Assembly: GCA_963920765.1 (NCBI GenBank)
Contig: OY987245.1
Coordinates: 21,220,727-21,284,726, forward strand
Origin: Ulota crispa
Lineage: Eukaryota; Streptophyta; Bryopsida; Orthotrichales; Orthotrichaceae
Direction: 5' to 3'
Length of the DNA: 64,000 nt
Shown: positions 22,831 through 34,900 of the stretch, one piece after another
Layout of the letters: each line of letters starts with the position of its first letter
Position numbering within the stretch: position 1 is the stretch's first letter
Made by a program: the position numbers and the translations under genes
The notes under the pieces: model-generated
Told to the model about the DNA's origin: nothing
The model's input: the letters and a program-made list of their open reading frames with translations, nothing else
Databases searched by the model: none

Positions 22831-23351
22831 TTAACCCCTAAGCACTCAATCGACCATTTTCTAATTGCTGCCTGTTTTTTGCAAACTGCCTGAGATGAAA
22901 TTTTTTTTTTGAAAAAAGACTTTTTTTTTGTAATAGAAAATTAAGCCTACTTTCCAACCCAACTTGAATCATGTCAATCCAAGTTAAACTCCATCAAGGA
23001 GAATTTTTCAAAGACAGACACTTTAATATTTTCAGGAAACTAATGATGTTCTCTCTTTTGAAAGATTTCATTTTTGAAGTTTACAATACAATGTTTGTTT
23101 TCAACCAATCATACCAAATTTTAAAATCTATGCATAAAATTTGTAATTTTGGTGAATATTAAATGGTAAATGCTTCTAAATTCATTTAAAAAAAAATTCA
23201 AAACTTTTTTGAATGTCTGACTATACGGATAATTACTAAACATCATGGTTCTTGCTTTCTCTTTTGAAGCAAACTTCATCAAAGTTATATAAGTGTTATT
23301 TTATAATACATCTACGTTTTGCCTTTACCCCTTTGGGCGTTTAGGGGTTAA
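22831..23351. mobile_element. TTAA-ended miniature element
   Basis: The left end is TTAACCCCTAAGCACTC and the right end GGGCGTTTAGGGGTTAA. The interior is AT-rich and noncoding. Confidence 0.65.
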
Positions 23352-23559
23352 TTTGATAAATCAATTAATGTAAATAAAAAATCAAATTCATAATTATTAT
23401 TTACATTTAATTTCAATTTTAAATTTAAATTATGTAGAGACGAATGGAGGATTAATATTTTATTTAAAATTAGTAGTATGGATATGGTTTATGGACTTTG
23501 TCTCACAATTTATGTTTAAAATTGCTCATAAAATTAATGAACACTAAAGGTATGTTTAA

Positions 23560-24710
23560 ATTTTGAATCTTCTATTCAATATGAGTTAATGTTTAAAGAA
23601 CATATTAAGAAAAAGTCTATCATAAACAATCATATCAAACATTAAGGAGACCCTAAGGTATGGTAATAGGGCCATGACAATGTCACGTCTTTTGCAAGAT
23701 AAGGGCGAGGCCATCCTGAACAAGTTACATCATATAAAAAATATTGAAATTCATATTCATGGTAGGCGCATAGCCTGTAATTCCAACAAATATCTATGCT
23801 AGCAATTAACATTATAATCATTTAAAAATAAAAATAATGTTGTTAGAGAGATGCATTGACAAAAATTAAATTAAATTTTAAAAAATGATAATCCTCATAC
23901 ATTTTACATCATAAACGCTACACATAATAATACAAAAGTTTGATAGATTTAAAAATATATATTATTGCATTATTTGTAAAAATAAACAAACCCTTTTAGT
24001 ATTACATAAAATGTGATTTTATCAATACAAGTTTTCAACAATTACAAGTCATTCAATTGCATTTTTTTTGTCAATGTATCCCTCAAAAAAGATTTTTTTA
24101 AATGATTATGTTGTTAATTGCTAAACATAGAAATTTGTTGGAACTACAAGTTGAGCGTCTACCATAAATGTAAGTTTCAATATCTTTTGTACGATAGGAT
24201 TTTTAATTTTTAATTTTTAAATTTATATTTGTTAATTTATTGAATTAATTTTATGAAGAAGTTTCTAAAAAAATGATAACCCTCATTCATTTTATATTAT
24301 AAATGCAGCATATAATAATATAAAATTTTGAAAAAAAAATGAAACATTATTGTGTTATATAAAAATTTAACAAATGCTTTTAGTAATACATAAAATGCGA
24401 TTTTATCAATACAAATTTTCAACAATTATAACTCCTTCAATTGCATTTTTTGTCAATGCATCTCTTAAACAAGATTATTATTATTTTTAAATGATTATAA
24501 TGAATTAACTTGTCCGAGATAGTCTTGCCCTTATCTTGCAAAAGACGTGACATTGTCATGGCCATCTTGCCATACCTTACGGTCTCCTTAATGTCCAATA
24601 TGATCATTTACAATCAACTCTTTCTTACTATTTTCTTTAAACATGTACTCATATTAGATAGAAAATTCAAATTTTATATGGACATTCAATATTCAATAAT
24701 TTTATGAGCA
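23560..24710. repeat. Large foldback with internal direct repeats
   Basis: Outer arms at about 23568-23735 and 24502-24675 are inverted copies sharing TTGCAAGATAAGGGC / GCCCTTATCTTGCAA and GTGACATTGTCATGGCC. Inside, about 23876-24125 and 24266-24510 are diverged direct repeats (AAAATGATAATCCTCAT...). A reverse-complement copy of that inner unit lies at about 22640-22815. No coding potential. Confidence 0.55.
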
Positions 24711-25390
24711 ATCTTCCTTCTACCAGGACCAAACACGTCAATTGTTTTGTGACTCTTTTGGAGCTCTATTGACTCTTGACTCCGCATATGGAAGAGGACA
24801 AGCCGAACTAATGACGTTTTGGCATGGCACAGAGGCAGAGATTGACTCGAGTGGCCTATAAGATTGCTTGGTGTTTGAGGATGCTATAGGCACCAACATT
24901 GCCACTGCAATTCATGTGCTTGCTTTGTTGTTTTGCACCTGTTGTTGCACATCCTCATGAGGTGGTAGCTGATGTAGTGAGGACCACCTATTGTGTCCAA
25001 GGGAATAGAGTGTGGCTAGGGACACCCATTGATCTGTATATTTTACCTCCCATGCTCCCAGCCCACCAACCTTTGTGAGTCTATACTCAAATTCTCCTTT
25101 CAATACATGATTTATTTTTGTTTTTATAATGATTTGCTAACATTGAAATTTGTTGTTGGATGTATAGGCTTTGGGCCCTCTACAACTAAGAATTTTTATT
25201 ATTTTTATATGAGGCAATTGTCCACACCCTCACCCATACTTTGCCCATGACGTGGCATTGTATGAACCCATTGCCATACCTAAGGATTTTCTGACTATCC
25301 AGTATACCCATTGCCGTATCTCATGGCCTATTAACTATCAGGTATAACCATATGGTATGAGCAACAAGGAATTTTTAACTTGGCTTCAAT
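24711..25390. other. GC-richer island between repeats, gene not recognised
   Basis: The stretch 24720-25070 is less AT-rich than its flanks and open in places (plus strand DQTRQLFCDSFGALLTLDSA near 24725; minus strand 24912-25103). No family is recognisable and no splice-consistent model emerged. It may be a captured or decayed gene piece. Confidence 0.25.
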
Positions 25391-26012
25391 GATTGTACAA
25401 AATTTGAATCTTCTCTTCAACATAGATAAATGTTTAAAAAATAAAATATTGAGTAGCTCACGGAACAGAGCATTGCTGACAAAGTCAAGTAGCAAGCATG
25501 GGATAAAATTTAGCATCATAGAAAATTTGGAGATGAATTTTGTTTCTGCAAACATTTTCAAAGAGGATCTCTAACTCATTCTCTTTTAGCTACTATTTTG
25601 GCCTCAAAATTTTAATCTATATCTCTCCAAATTGGCTTTTTGCAACTGCAATTGTTCCACCCATTCTTGTTATTTTTTGCTTTACAAACTCTAGTTTAGT
25701 CCCTCTAGCTTGTCCTTACAGCAATTTGTCTTCACTTCTTGTTGTAGCTTTAATGCCTTCCTTTTTATTTGATTTGACAACATTTGTAAATTATATTAGA
25801 AAAAAATTAATTAATTTAAAAAAAACTCCAAATATATAAGTCTAAGTTGAAATATAAAACCAAGAATCGAGAAATTCATACATGAAATTGTGAAAGTTGC
25901 AAATTAAACTCAAAAAAATAAGCAAATAAATAATTCATAATATTATATTCATTTGTTCAAATGTTACAATTGTTATCATAACAATTTTTGTTATTTGTAA
26001 ATATTATAGATG
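25391..26012. other. AT-rich spacer
   Basis: Open frames at 25380-25574 and 25540-25839 overlap; their hydrophobic translations are what AT-rich sequence gives by chance. Nothing recognised. Confidence 0.35.
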
Positions 26013-26937
26013 TTAACCCTTAAAGCCTTGTTGTCCCCTCGGGGGATGAATGGAATTTTGGACAGGTATCTACGATCTCAGTTTTTGTTTTGATTTTTTG
26101 AAACTTTTTTTGAAGATAGGAAGACACATTAGTTTCTGAGGGATATAAATTTTATTCCAATCTAAGCCTGGGAGCAAAAGTTATGCCTAGATAAGCAAAA
26201 ATATATGGAGATTGGGTAGAAGTTTTTTTACTATTTTTTTTTTAAAAATTTTAAGTTTTTTTTCTCATAGTTTATAGTTTTTTCTACATCTAAAGCTTTA
26301 ATTCATTCCAATTGGACTAGATATGACAAAATTATGGACAATCTTGTTTTTTGGGCAATTCAAGCGTCTTTTTGTAAAAATAACTTATAAACTTCATTTT
26401 TGAATGCAAGTGTAACATTTTTTCAAAAGAAAATGTTGTGAAGGGTAAAGTTTTTTTTCTAGAACAATCTCACCATTGGGATTATTTTGTTTCAATTCCA
26501 CTGCAAGGTTATTAACAATTTAAGTTTTTGTTCAATCTCACACCTTCTTCTACCTAACGTTTTTTATAAGAATGAAAATTAAATATTTTTTGTTTTGATT
26601 TTTCTAAAGACTCTCAACTCAATTCTCCATCACAAAAAAATAAACTTGAAAACTTTGTTGTGCAAAAATTTAAGTTAAAAAAGTTCAAAGTCAAATAACC
26701 TAATTATGCAAGGTGCAAAAAAGTTTGTTTTTGATATTTTTAAATGCATATGTGTTGCAATCTATGCAATCAAAGTTTTTGATTTTATTATTCCACATTC
26801 TTATACTAGTCTTATACAAGATCTTATGGTCAAATATGCAAAAAGACCAAGTTTTAAATTTTTTTGGTCTTTGCCATAGAATTGGCAGTTTTGAGTGTCT
26901 TTTGACAAAATTAAGGCCCTAGGGCTTTGGTGGTTAA
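26013..26937. mobile_element. TTAA-ended element (925 bp)
   Basis: It starts TTAACCCTTAAAGCCTTG and ends AGGGCTTTGGTGGTTAA. The interior is homologous, in inverted orientation, to the element at 49102-50003: TTGGCAGTTTTGAGTGTCTTTTGAC here appears reversed there. No transposase frame. Confidence 0.65.
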
Positions 26938-27560
26938 TCAATTGCAGAGAAAAAAAAACCCTTGTAAATGTAAATATGAATATTAAAAGAAAAATATATA
27001 ATAAATACATTAATCATCAAAGAAAAATTAAATATAGAAACAAAGTAAAATCACAAGGACAAATCTAAATGTATCACAAGATTGGATCTTAAAATAAAAT
27101 AAAATCTTAAATTAGAGAATCCAATATGCAATTACTAAACAATTGAAAATCTTAGAATCTTTTAAGATCTTGATAGTATTAACTAAAATCAATCTTAGTA
27201 GAGTTAGATTCTAATTTGCATTTTTTAAACTTATAAATTTTTAAAGTTGGATGTATTTTGGTATATTAAAATTAACTTTGAAAATTGTTCATAATAGTTG
27301 AGATAAACTACAACACTTGAATCTCATTTAACACCTTCAATCAAAAATTCAAAAATAATAATGAATTATTTCTTTTCTTTGCTCTATTTCTTACATGCAT
27401 TTTTGCACACATTTAGTAAACATTGTCTTTTTAATAATGTTTTGAGTAGTTTGTTAAAACATATATAAATTATACCATAATAGTAAGTATATATTTATAA
27501 AATTTGAAGTTACTTAAACCTTATACTCTTCTTCAAAATTTAGTATTTCTTTTGCACATG
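26938..27560. other. AT-rich spacer
   Basis: Nothing recognised beyond simple AT-rich sequence. Confidence 0.35.
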
Positions 27561-28457
27561 CTTGAAAAAAATTATTTTTTGGAAATCCAACCATAGGATC
27601 CTGTTCTAGACTATGCAAAGTACTTGTGGAAAAAAAAATCAGCTCATTCTAGATGTAGAGGAGTGACATATTGACATCTAAAATGAAATAAAACAAAACA
27701 AAACAAAACAAAAAAAAAAAAAAAAGTTTTTTTCAATGTTGCCAAAAAGTTTTAGAAGCCTTTGATTGCCCCTAAATAAAAACAAATTGCTCTACGCAAA
27801 GTTGAGGTTTCTTTTTTACATGTAGAAGACCAAATTAGGTAAGTGTAGGAGAATTTTCAAATGAATTGGAGGTGTGGATCATACTTTGTAAAATCTTGCA
27901 ATGCTGGAAGGCCATGAAATTTGCATATACACTAGGCAAAATCAGAGGATTTATGTAAATTTGAGAAATCTGAATTACTTTGATCCAAACGGTGAAAACC
28001 AAGGAGTCTTGGTCTACTACAACATAGAAAAAAAGAAGTCAAGAAACAAATTCACAAAGAGCACAAAAAAGTAAAGCACCACAAAGGCAAAAAGGATGGA
28101 GATATGGAAGTCTCGTACCTACCTACAAACTAAAACTTTTCACTCATAAATTGAAATTAAATGATTCAGAGCTCCCCACATATGTTTAAATCTAAAGAAC
28201 CAATTTCAGATTTTTATTTTGAAAAAAAGTTATTTTAAAAAAGAAAATTGGCTGCCCAATCTCCCTTGTTTTTCAAAAATTCATGCATAACTTCTTCGAT
28301 AATTGTCGGAATGAAGAAAAAATTAAATGCCCACGTAGATCTTTGAATTTCCCATCTTCAACAAAAGTTTCAAAAAATCATGCAAAGTAGCTTAGCCATA
28401 GGTACATGCTTGAAATCCCATTTGTCCCTTGAAGGGATAATGGTCCTTAGGGGTTAA
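27561..28457. mobile_element. TTAA-ended element, left end lost
   Basis: The right end is GGTCCTTAGGGGTTAA. The body matches the complete element 51826-52787 (CTCTACGCAAAGTTGAGGTTT, CATATACACTAGGCAAAA). The left terminus is not recognisable, so this copy is truncated or diverged. An A-rich run lies at about 27684-27725. Confidence 0.55.
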
Positions 28458-28627
28458 AATTACTTTTTATAAAACAACAACATATTTTTGAGAGAATCTA
28501 TAAATGAAAATACTTTTCAACAAATTTTTTTATTATACATGTATTTTATAATTTTGCATGATACAAATAAATTTGTTAATAAATTTTGAACTTGTACTAT
28601 CTATAATTCAAAATCATGCCTTTACAT

Positions 28628-29500
28628 TGTATAGTACCCTTGAGTAATGTTATGTAATCCCGGTTTCTACATTTCAAACAAGTTGAATAACAAAAAATAC
28701 GAATGGCATTTTAATCTCATATTGTTGGTATCTAATTCTCATGCCATTTCAATCAACCATACCAAATTTTGGTTACTAAAAACCAAAATCCTATTATTGG
28801 TAAATTGTTTTGTGTCAAAATCATGGTTTTACAAGAAAGTTGATTAAAACACATTGGTGATGAACTGTTGAGATATGATTGCATGGATATGTAGGAGACA
28901 TTCATACGCACTTGTATCCTTCTAATAAACATCTTCAAAATGTTCAAATTTTTTTTAGTAGAGGTGTGAATGTTAGAGTGATCATGACCAAATTTAGTAA
29001 TCTAAGTAATTATTTACGGTAATTAAATTGTGTTAATTGACCCATACAATATGATTAAATTTGTACTTTTGAGCATGATGGTATGTTTATTTTGCAAAAA
29101 GTTAATTAAAAAATAGAAATATTTAGTTTATTAAATTTGGTCATGATCACTTTAGCGTTCACACCTCTATTGACAAAATTTTGGACTTTTTGTAGATGTT
29201 TGTCATAAGGGTATACATGTGTATAAATGTCTCCTACATATCCATGCAATCATATCTCAACAATTCATCACCAATGTGTTTTAATCAACTTTCTTGTAAA
29301 ACCTTAACTTTAACACAAAACAATTTACCAATAATAAGATTTTGGTTTTAATAATCAAAATTTGGTAGGGTTGATTGGGATGGCATGAGAAGCAGATATC
29401 AACAATATGAGATTAAAATACTATTTATATTTTTTGTTATTCAAACTTGTTTGGAATGCACAAACATGAATTACGTAACATTACTCAAGAATACTGTACA
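28628..29500. mobile_element. Long foldback element (about 870 bp)
   Basis: The left end TGTATAGTACCCTTGAGTAATG pairs with the right end CATTACTCAAGAATACTGTACA. The arms pair for roughly 350 bp (TTTTAATCTCATATTGTTGGTATC against GATATCAACAATATGAGATTAAAA). No coding sequence. It shares arm sequence with the clusters at 19026 and 61080. Confidence 0.7.
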
Positions 29501-30240
29501 TAAAATTTGAAAGCATGCAACATCTTATTTATTTTTTCACCGAAACCACATGGTCAAAAATTATCATTTTAAAATGAAACTAGAAAATATAAAAGATATG
29601 TTTTTTTTAATTGTTTAAGAATGACAACTCTTGCACAATTTTTCAAGGATCATGCATTTTTTACTACTATTGTAATACGGTATCCTAGACATTTTACTTA
29701 TTCATATTGCAACATAAAATAACTATGACTAAAAATACCAAAAAATGAGCAATATTTAAAGTAATCGTTGTTTTTGAAAACATTTAATCTAGACGTGATT
29801 TTACTTCCACCCAAAAGTAAAACAATCTTTCAATCACCCTTTTTATAAAACATCAAATCTTCGTTCAAAAACTTTTGAGTTTCAAAACAAATCACATAAA
29901 AAAACAAAGCATAGCTTCCATATAAAAAAACGTAAAAAAAACATAAGTTGCCAATCTATCTAGCTCACAAAAATCTAACTCATCAAACCTGAGGAACTGA
30001 AAATTTTAGAGTCTCTCAATTCCTCTGCAATTTTAAAACCCTCAATTTCAAAAATTAAACTAAATGAAACGGAATTGGAAAAATGAGAAGAGCTTGCAAA
30101 GCTTACCGTGGAGTTTTGGATTTGAAACGCTAAAGTGAGCTTCTGAAAATCAGAATAAAAACTTCCTCAGTTATACATTTTTTTATCCACGTGGAAAAAT
30201 GGGAAAAGATAAATGGAAGGAGGTTCCGAAAAAGTCACGT
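29501..30240. other. AT-rich spacer
   Basis: No gene or clear repeat boundary was recognised. Confidence 0.35.
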
Positions 30241-30965
30241 GGATTACAAGTGAGTCCAGGGTAATGCATACACACTACACTAATCATTGCGTTTAGGTTG
30301 CTCCATATTAATTTCTCCACATCTTACACTTACACTACACAAATACTTACTGAGATTGTAGTAGTTTTCATCAAAGCTTACTATAATAAACTACTTTCAA
30401 AAGGTCAAATAACAACAAAGCAATGAAAATACAAACTACACTAAATATTGCATTTAGATTGTCCCACACTAATTTCTTGACATTTGACACTATTTAAGTA
30501 TTTAGTGCTGCCATAGTAATCTTCATCAAGAATTGCTATAATAAACAACTTTTAAAAGGTCTAGCAACAACAACATAGTTATTGAACAACAAATTAGCTG
30601 CTTCCAAGTCTTAAACCATGTGAAATTCAAATTTTGAGAGAGTTGCATGCACATCCAAGTGGTCAAGTGGTGAGTTATGAGGTAATTTTCCATGGTAAGG
30701 CAACTTAATTGTGAAAGTAACCTAAATGCAATATTTAATGTAATGATGTTGTAAACCATGTGAAATTCTAGCATTGGTTTACATCATGGAAGTCAATAGT
30801 ATGTTTTTATGCAGCTTTGTTGTTGTTGCCAAACTCTTTAAAAATTAGTTTTTGCAGTAAATACTAATAAAACTTAATGTAGTAACGGTAAGTATTTTTA
30901 TAGTGTAAATTATCAAGAAATTAGTGTGGACAACCTAATTGCAACATTTAGTGTGGAATGCTAAC
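30241..30965. mobile_element. Cluster of ACACTAAATATTGC-type miniature elements
   Basis: At least three partial or complete copies lie in series. A fragment starts at about 30278, a full copy runs 30437-30760 (ACACTAAATATTGCATTTAG ... AACCTAAATGCAATATTTAATGT), and a third arm ends at about 30955 (CAACCTAATTGCAACATTTAGTGT). The family recurs at 3130, 45738 and 46410. Confidence 0.6.
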
Positions 30966-30989
30966 ATGTATGACGCGTGTTGGGAAAGG

Positions 30990-31395
30990 TGTAATGAGAA
31001 TGAAATTATGGATGAGAATGAGATTATGAATGGAGTGAGAAATTGAGAATGGAATTACGGATGAGAATGAAATCATGGATGAGACTGAAACTATGGATGA
31101 GAATGAAACTATGGATGAGAATGAAACTATGGATGAGAATGAAACTATGGATGAGAATGAAACTATGGATGAGAATGAAACTATGGATGAGAATGAAAAT
31201 ATGGATGAGAATAAAAATTATGGATGATAATGAAATCATGGATGAGACTGAAACTATGGATGAGAATGAAACTATGGATGAGAATAAAAATATGGATGAG
31301 AATGAAATCATGGATGAGACTGAAACTATGGATGAGAATGAAATTATGGATGAGACTGAAACTATGGATGAGAATGAAATTATGGATGAGGCATT
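30990..31395 (+). repeat. 18-bp minisatellite (ATGGATGAGAATGAAACT)n
   Basis: About 18-20 tandem units, nearly perfect in the middle and diverged at both edges. The unit is a multiple of three without stops, so several frames stay open on both strands (for example repeating MDENET). These frames are an effect of the repeat, not evidence for a protein. It lies 550 bp upstream of the dehydrogenase ATG. Confidence 0.9.
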
Positions 31396-31942
31396 TGGAA
31401 CAGTGGTCCCTGCGGACGGAACCGGGCAGTGAACGTGGCAATGAGAATGGAGGCGTGAGCCATGAGCATGATCGTCTCTCCAATTTAGGTGCCCACCTCG
31501 GGAAACGTGCAGGAGTAAAGCAAGCATAATTTGTAACCACGCCAGATGAATAACTTATCCTAGATTATTGTTTAGTTTTGTTTTGGCTCCAAGGAGAAAT
31601 TCTCGCACCATGGGAATCACGCAAGAGCCAGCTCCGAAATCGTCTCAGATGGTGCATTCCAACTTCAATCTTCAATTTATTCAGTCACGATTTTATTAAC
31701 TCTAATTATGCTTTCCTTTTGTAGTTGAACGGTGATCCCAGATTCTAGAGTTGGATACTGGCTTTGAGGAGATGAATTTGTATCAACTGCAGGATAATTA
31801 ATCAAGACTGCTGTTTGCTCATTCCCATTCGCTGCTATGAATCTTGTAGCATTGGCTAGAAAACCCTAATTGGGAACGGAACAAGAGATGTAGGGTTTAG
31901 GGTTTAGGGTTTAGGCCTCTTGGTATAATTGCCATTCTGGTG
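31396..31942. promoter_or_regulatory. Dehydrogenase upstream region with telomere-like repeat
   Basis: This stretch is GC-richer than the repeats to its left and lies directly upstream of the dehydrogenase ATG. It contains 3.5 copies of TTTAGGG at 31891-31915 and an AAACCCTAA string at 31861. Telo-box motifs are known in plant promoters and 5' leaders; a role here is inferred. TGATGCAG just before the ATG could also be an acceptor for an upstream leader intron. Confidence 0.4.
31891..31915 (+). repeat. Interstitial telomere-type repeat (TTTAGGG)3.5
   Basis: The run TAGGGTTTAGGG repeats the Arabidopsis-type telomere heptamer without error, 28 bp before the dehydrogenase ATG. Confidence 0.85.
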
Positions 31943-34900
31943 ATGCAGGAAACAGATGTGGAAATGACAATCAGCAACACCTGTGTGGTGCTGAATGCGG
32001 GTGGTTCTCTCAATGTTGTTGCTGATACACAATTGGCGATGTCGTCAATGGCACCAGGATCCGTGCTGTTGCAGATGGTTTTCAGTGAAGTTTGCGGAAC
32101 CGATGTGCATCTGCAACACGGCCGGCTTGACACGGTGCCATATCCCATTATCCCAGGCCATGTTGCAGTTGGTCGAGTGTACGCCACGGCTGGTTGCATT
32201 ACCGACGTCGAGGGCTCTCACGTATGAAGCTAACCCTAAAACCTCTAATCTTCTGTCATCTCAAAATATACAGTCTTGTAGTATACTCCCTCTGTCCCTC
32301 TAAAAACGTCCAAAAAGCTTTCTTGCAAAGGATTAATTGTGTTTTTAGTCTTTGAGCTAGTGGCACATGCATTCTAGAATCAATATATCATCTACCAAAT
32401 ATATGCAAAATCTCCAACTTTGATGTTGATGTTTGGGCACCCAAATTCCATGTACAAAGTACCATATTTGTGCATGCTGCCAACTCCTCATTATTGATTA
32501 TTTTAGGGAAAGTTTCGTGGATACCCATGAAGTTTGCAATTTCATAGATACCCCTGCTTTTTCAGAAATTTCACAGATACCCTTGGACCAAATTTTTCAA
32601 GCATTTTTTTTGTGCATGCCACTTTTCTTCTCCCTTTGTGCACACACTACTTCTTTCTTGTTATGTGTACATACAAAGGAAGAAGGGAAGTGGCATGCAC
32701 AAAAAAAATACTTGAAAAATTTGGTCCAAGGGTATCTGTGAAATTTCTGAAAAAGCAGGGGTATCTATGAAATTGTTGCAAACTTCAGGCGTATCCATGC
32801 AATTTTCCCATTATTTAAAGATTAGTAGCAACAATGATACCTCATATGGGCAAGGCCAAGCTTGATAGGAGAGGAATTAACTTGCCCCCATGAGATCATT
32901 GAACATGGCAAACGCTTTCTCAGTGTTTGAAATCAGCAAAAAGGGAAATTTTTAGTGGTACAAGAAATGTGTCTGATATGGACGTTTTTAAAGGGACAGA
33001 GGGAGTATTTTAGATGAGCTGTTGTCCTCTTGTGGATGTCTAAACATTCAGTGGAAATAAAATGAATTTTTTTTGCAAAGAGTCATTGCTCTGTTAACCA
33101 AGGCCGTTGCTTTCAGCTGCTTTCAATGATCACAACGTTATTTGAATGGATTGTTTTCTGGTGTGCGTCGTGTCTGCAGAGGACTTCAACATATTGAAAT
33201 ATGAGTTATTTGAATATGGTACGAATAAGATATGGATTTTTGAAATGCTTTTACTCTACAGCTCTTGTACACTTTAGATTCTAAGTATGTATGTACATTT
33301 AAGTGACATTTTACTTCACTTATGGTGTTCTTTCCCTTCGGAGAAAAGGTCTCCTGCGAGAGAATGTTTAGCTTTAGTCATTCGGAATTCTGATCCACGT
33401 GGCTTTTTTGATGAGAGACGCTCGCAGATTGGGCAAGGAGACATAGTGACCTATCTGGACGTGATCGATACTTGCAACTCATGCGTGACTTGTTTGGTAT
33501 GCCTTCAATTTTTTTCTTTTCTCGGGACTAACTCGATTTTGGCAATACTGGAATGCTGCTATCTTGTATGTTCAGAATATGTCTTTTCTCAAGCATAAGG
33601 GGAGTTGATAAAAAGAGAATGCTTTATATAAGAAGTAGCTTTGTTACTTGGGAAGAGATTAATTGCGAGATTGCATAGACACTGACATATGCAGTAACTA
33701 TGACTGATAAAAAATATTGACAGGTTGACAAGCAAACAACAAGGTGTCCGCAAAGGCGAGTGCTTGGCATCACATGCAGTGCTGACCCATGTAGCATTCA
33801 AGGCTTGTTGGGTGGCTGGTCCTCCTTCATATACCTTCCTCCAAATACGAAAATCATTCGACTTCCTCAAGCATTGCCAGCAAGAGTCTTCATGGCGGGA
33901 GGCTGTGGGTATTAGCCTAGACCTGTTGCAATTGTTTTTTAACCCCTGAAAGACTAAAAACCTCAAATTTGAGTCTCACGCTTTTCCACCACTTTTGACC
34001 TTTTAGCTCAATTTTAACTCACGTATTAACCAACTCATGGATTGCCCTTCACCAATAATGGCCCTTACTCGAATTAGTCTTTATATAACCATGAAACCTT
34101 GGTACTTTTAGGGGTTCACATTCCAGGGTTGATGTTTGTTTTGTCTCGGTACATCAATTATAAGCTTTGTTATGGTCATGCAGGATTGTGACCTAATACC
34201 GGTAGCTGTTTTACGTACACTGGGTCTAGGATTGCAATTGAAAGACAATTAACGTTATTGCGATGTAGGCTACCCACAGCATTGCATGCAGTGGACCGAG
34301 CCAACATTCGGCTCATGGATCGAGTGATCATCCAGGGCTCAGGTCCTGTGGGGCTTCTGGCAGCCATTCTAGCTCGACTTAGCGGGGCTCTTCAGGTTAG
34401 CTAAAAAAATTCTCAAATCTTGTTTCAAAGTTTGAAGCTAATGTCCCCCTTGTAGTTTGTGGGTAGGTTACATTGGAAAACTCACTTCGTCATCGTCTTT
34501 TGTATGCTCATCATCTCGGTTCCTCATCTCAAGGGAGTCACTTATTTGAGAATTTCAGATATTCCCGTGAGAGACAAGTCTATTTTATTAGACCCTATGT
34601 ATTTCTTTCCTTTGAGCATAAACTATCCCAAAAGTATCCTATTTCAGTGACACCTTACAATAGATGTGTCAACTCAAAAAACATATTAACTACTCTATCA
34701 TATATCTATGCACTTTCTAATTTGTAGTTTTGAAAAGTAAAATCCATTTTACACCCTGAGTTCTTCATGGAATGTGTTTAGGTCATAGTGGTGGGAGCGC
34801 CCGCACACAGACTCAAGGTTGTAAAGGAATTTGGCATCGACCACACCATCAACCTCGAGGAGGTTTGTAGCCAAAAATTCCACTCTACTCAAATCTCTTC

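Noticed and set aside
31024..31540. Open frames of 101-167 codons on both strands encoding MDENET- or SFILIH-like repeats
   Set aside because: They are produced by the 18-bp minisatellite; no non-repetitive domain or splice-consistent gene is attached.
32433..32770. Overlapping 102- and 78-codon plus frames
   Set aside because: They run through the palindromic arms of a foldback inside a Stowaway-like element.
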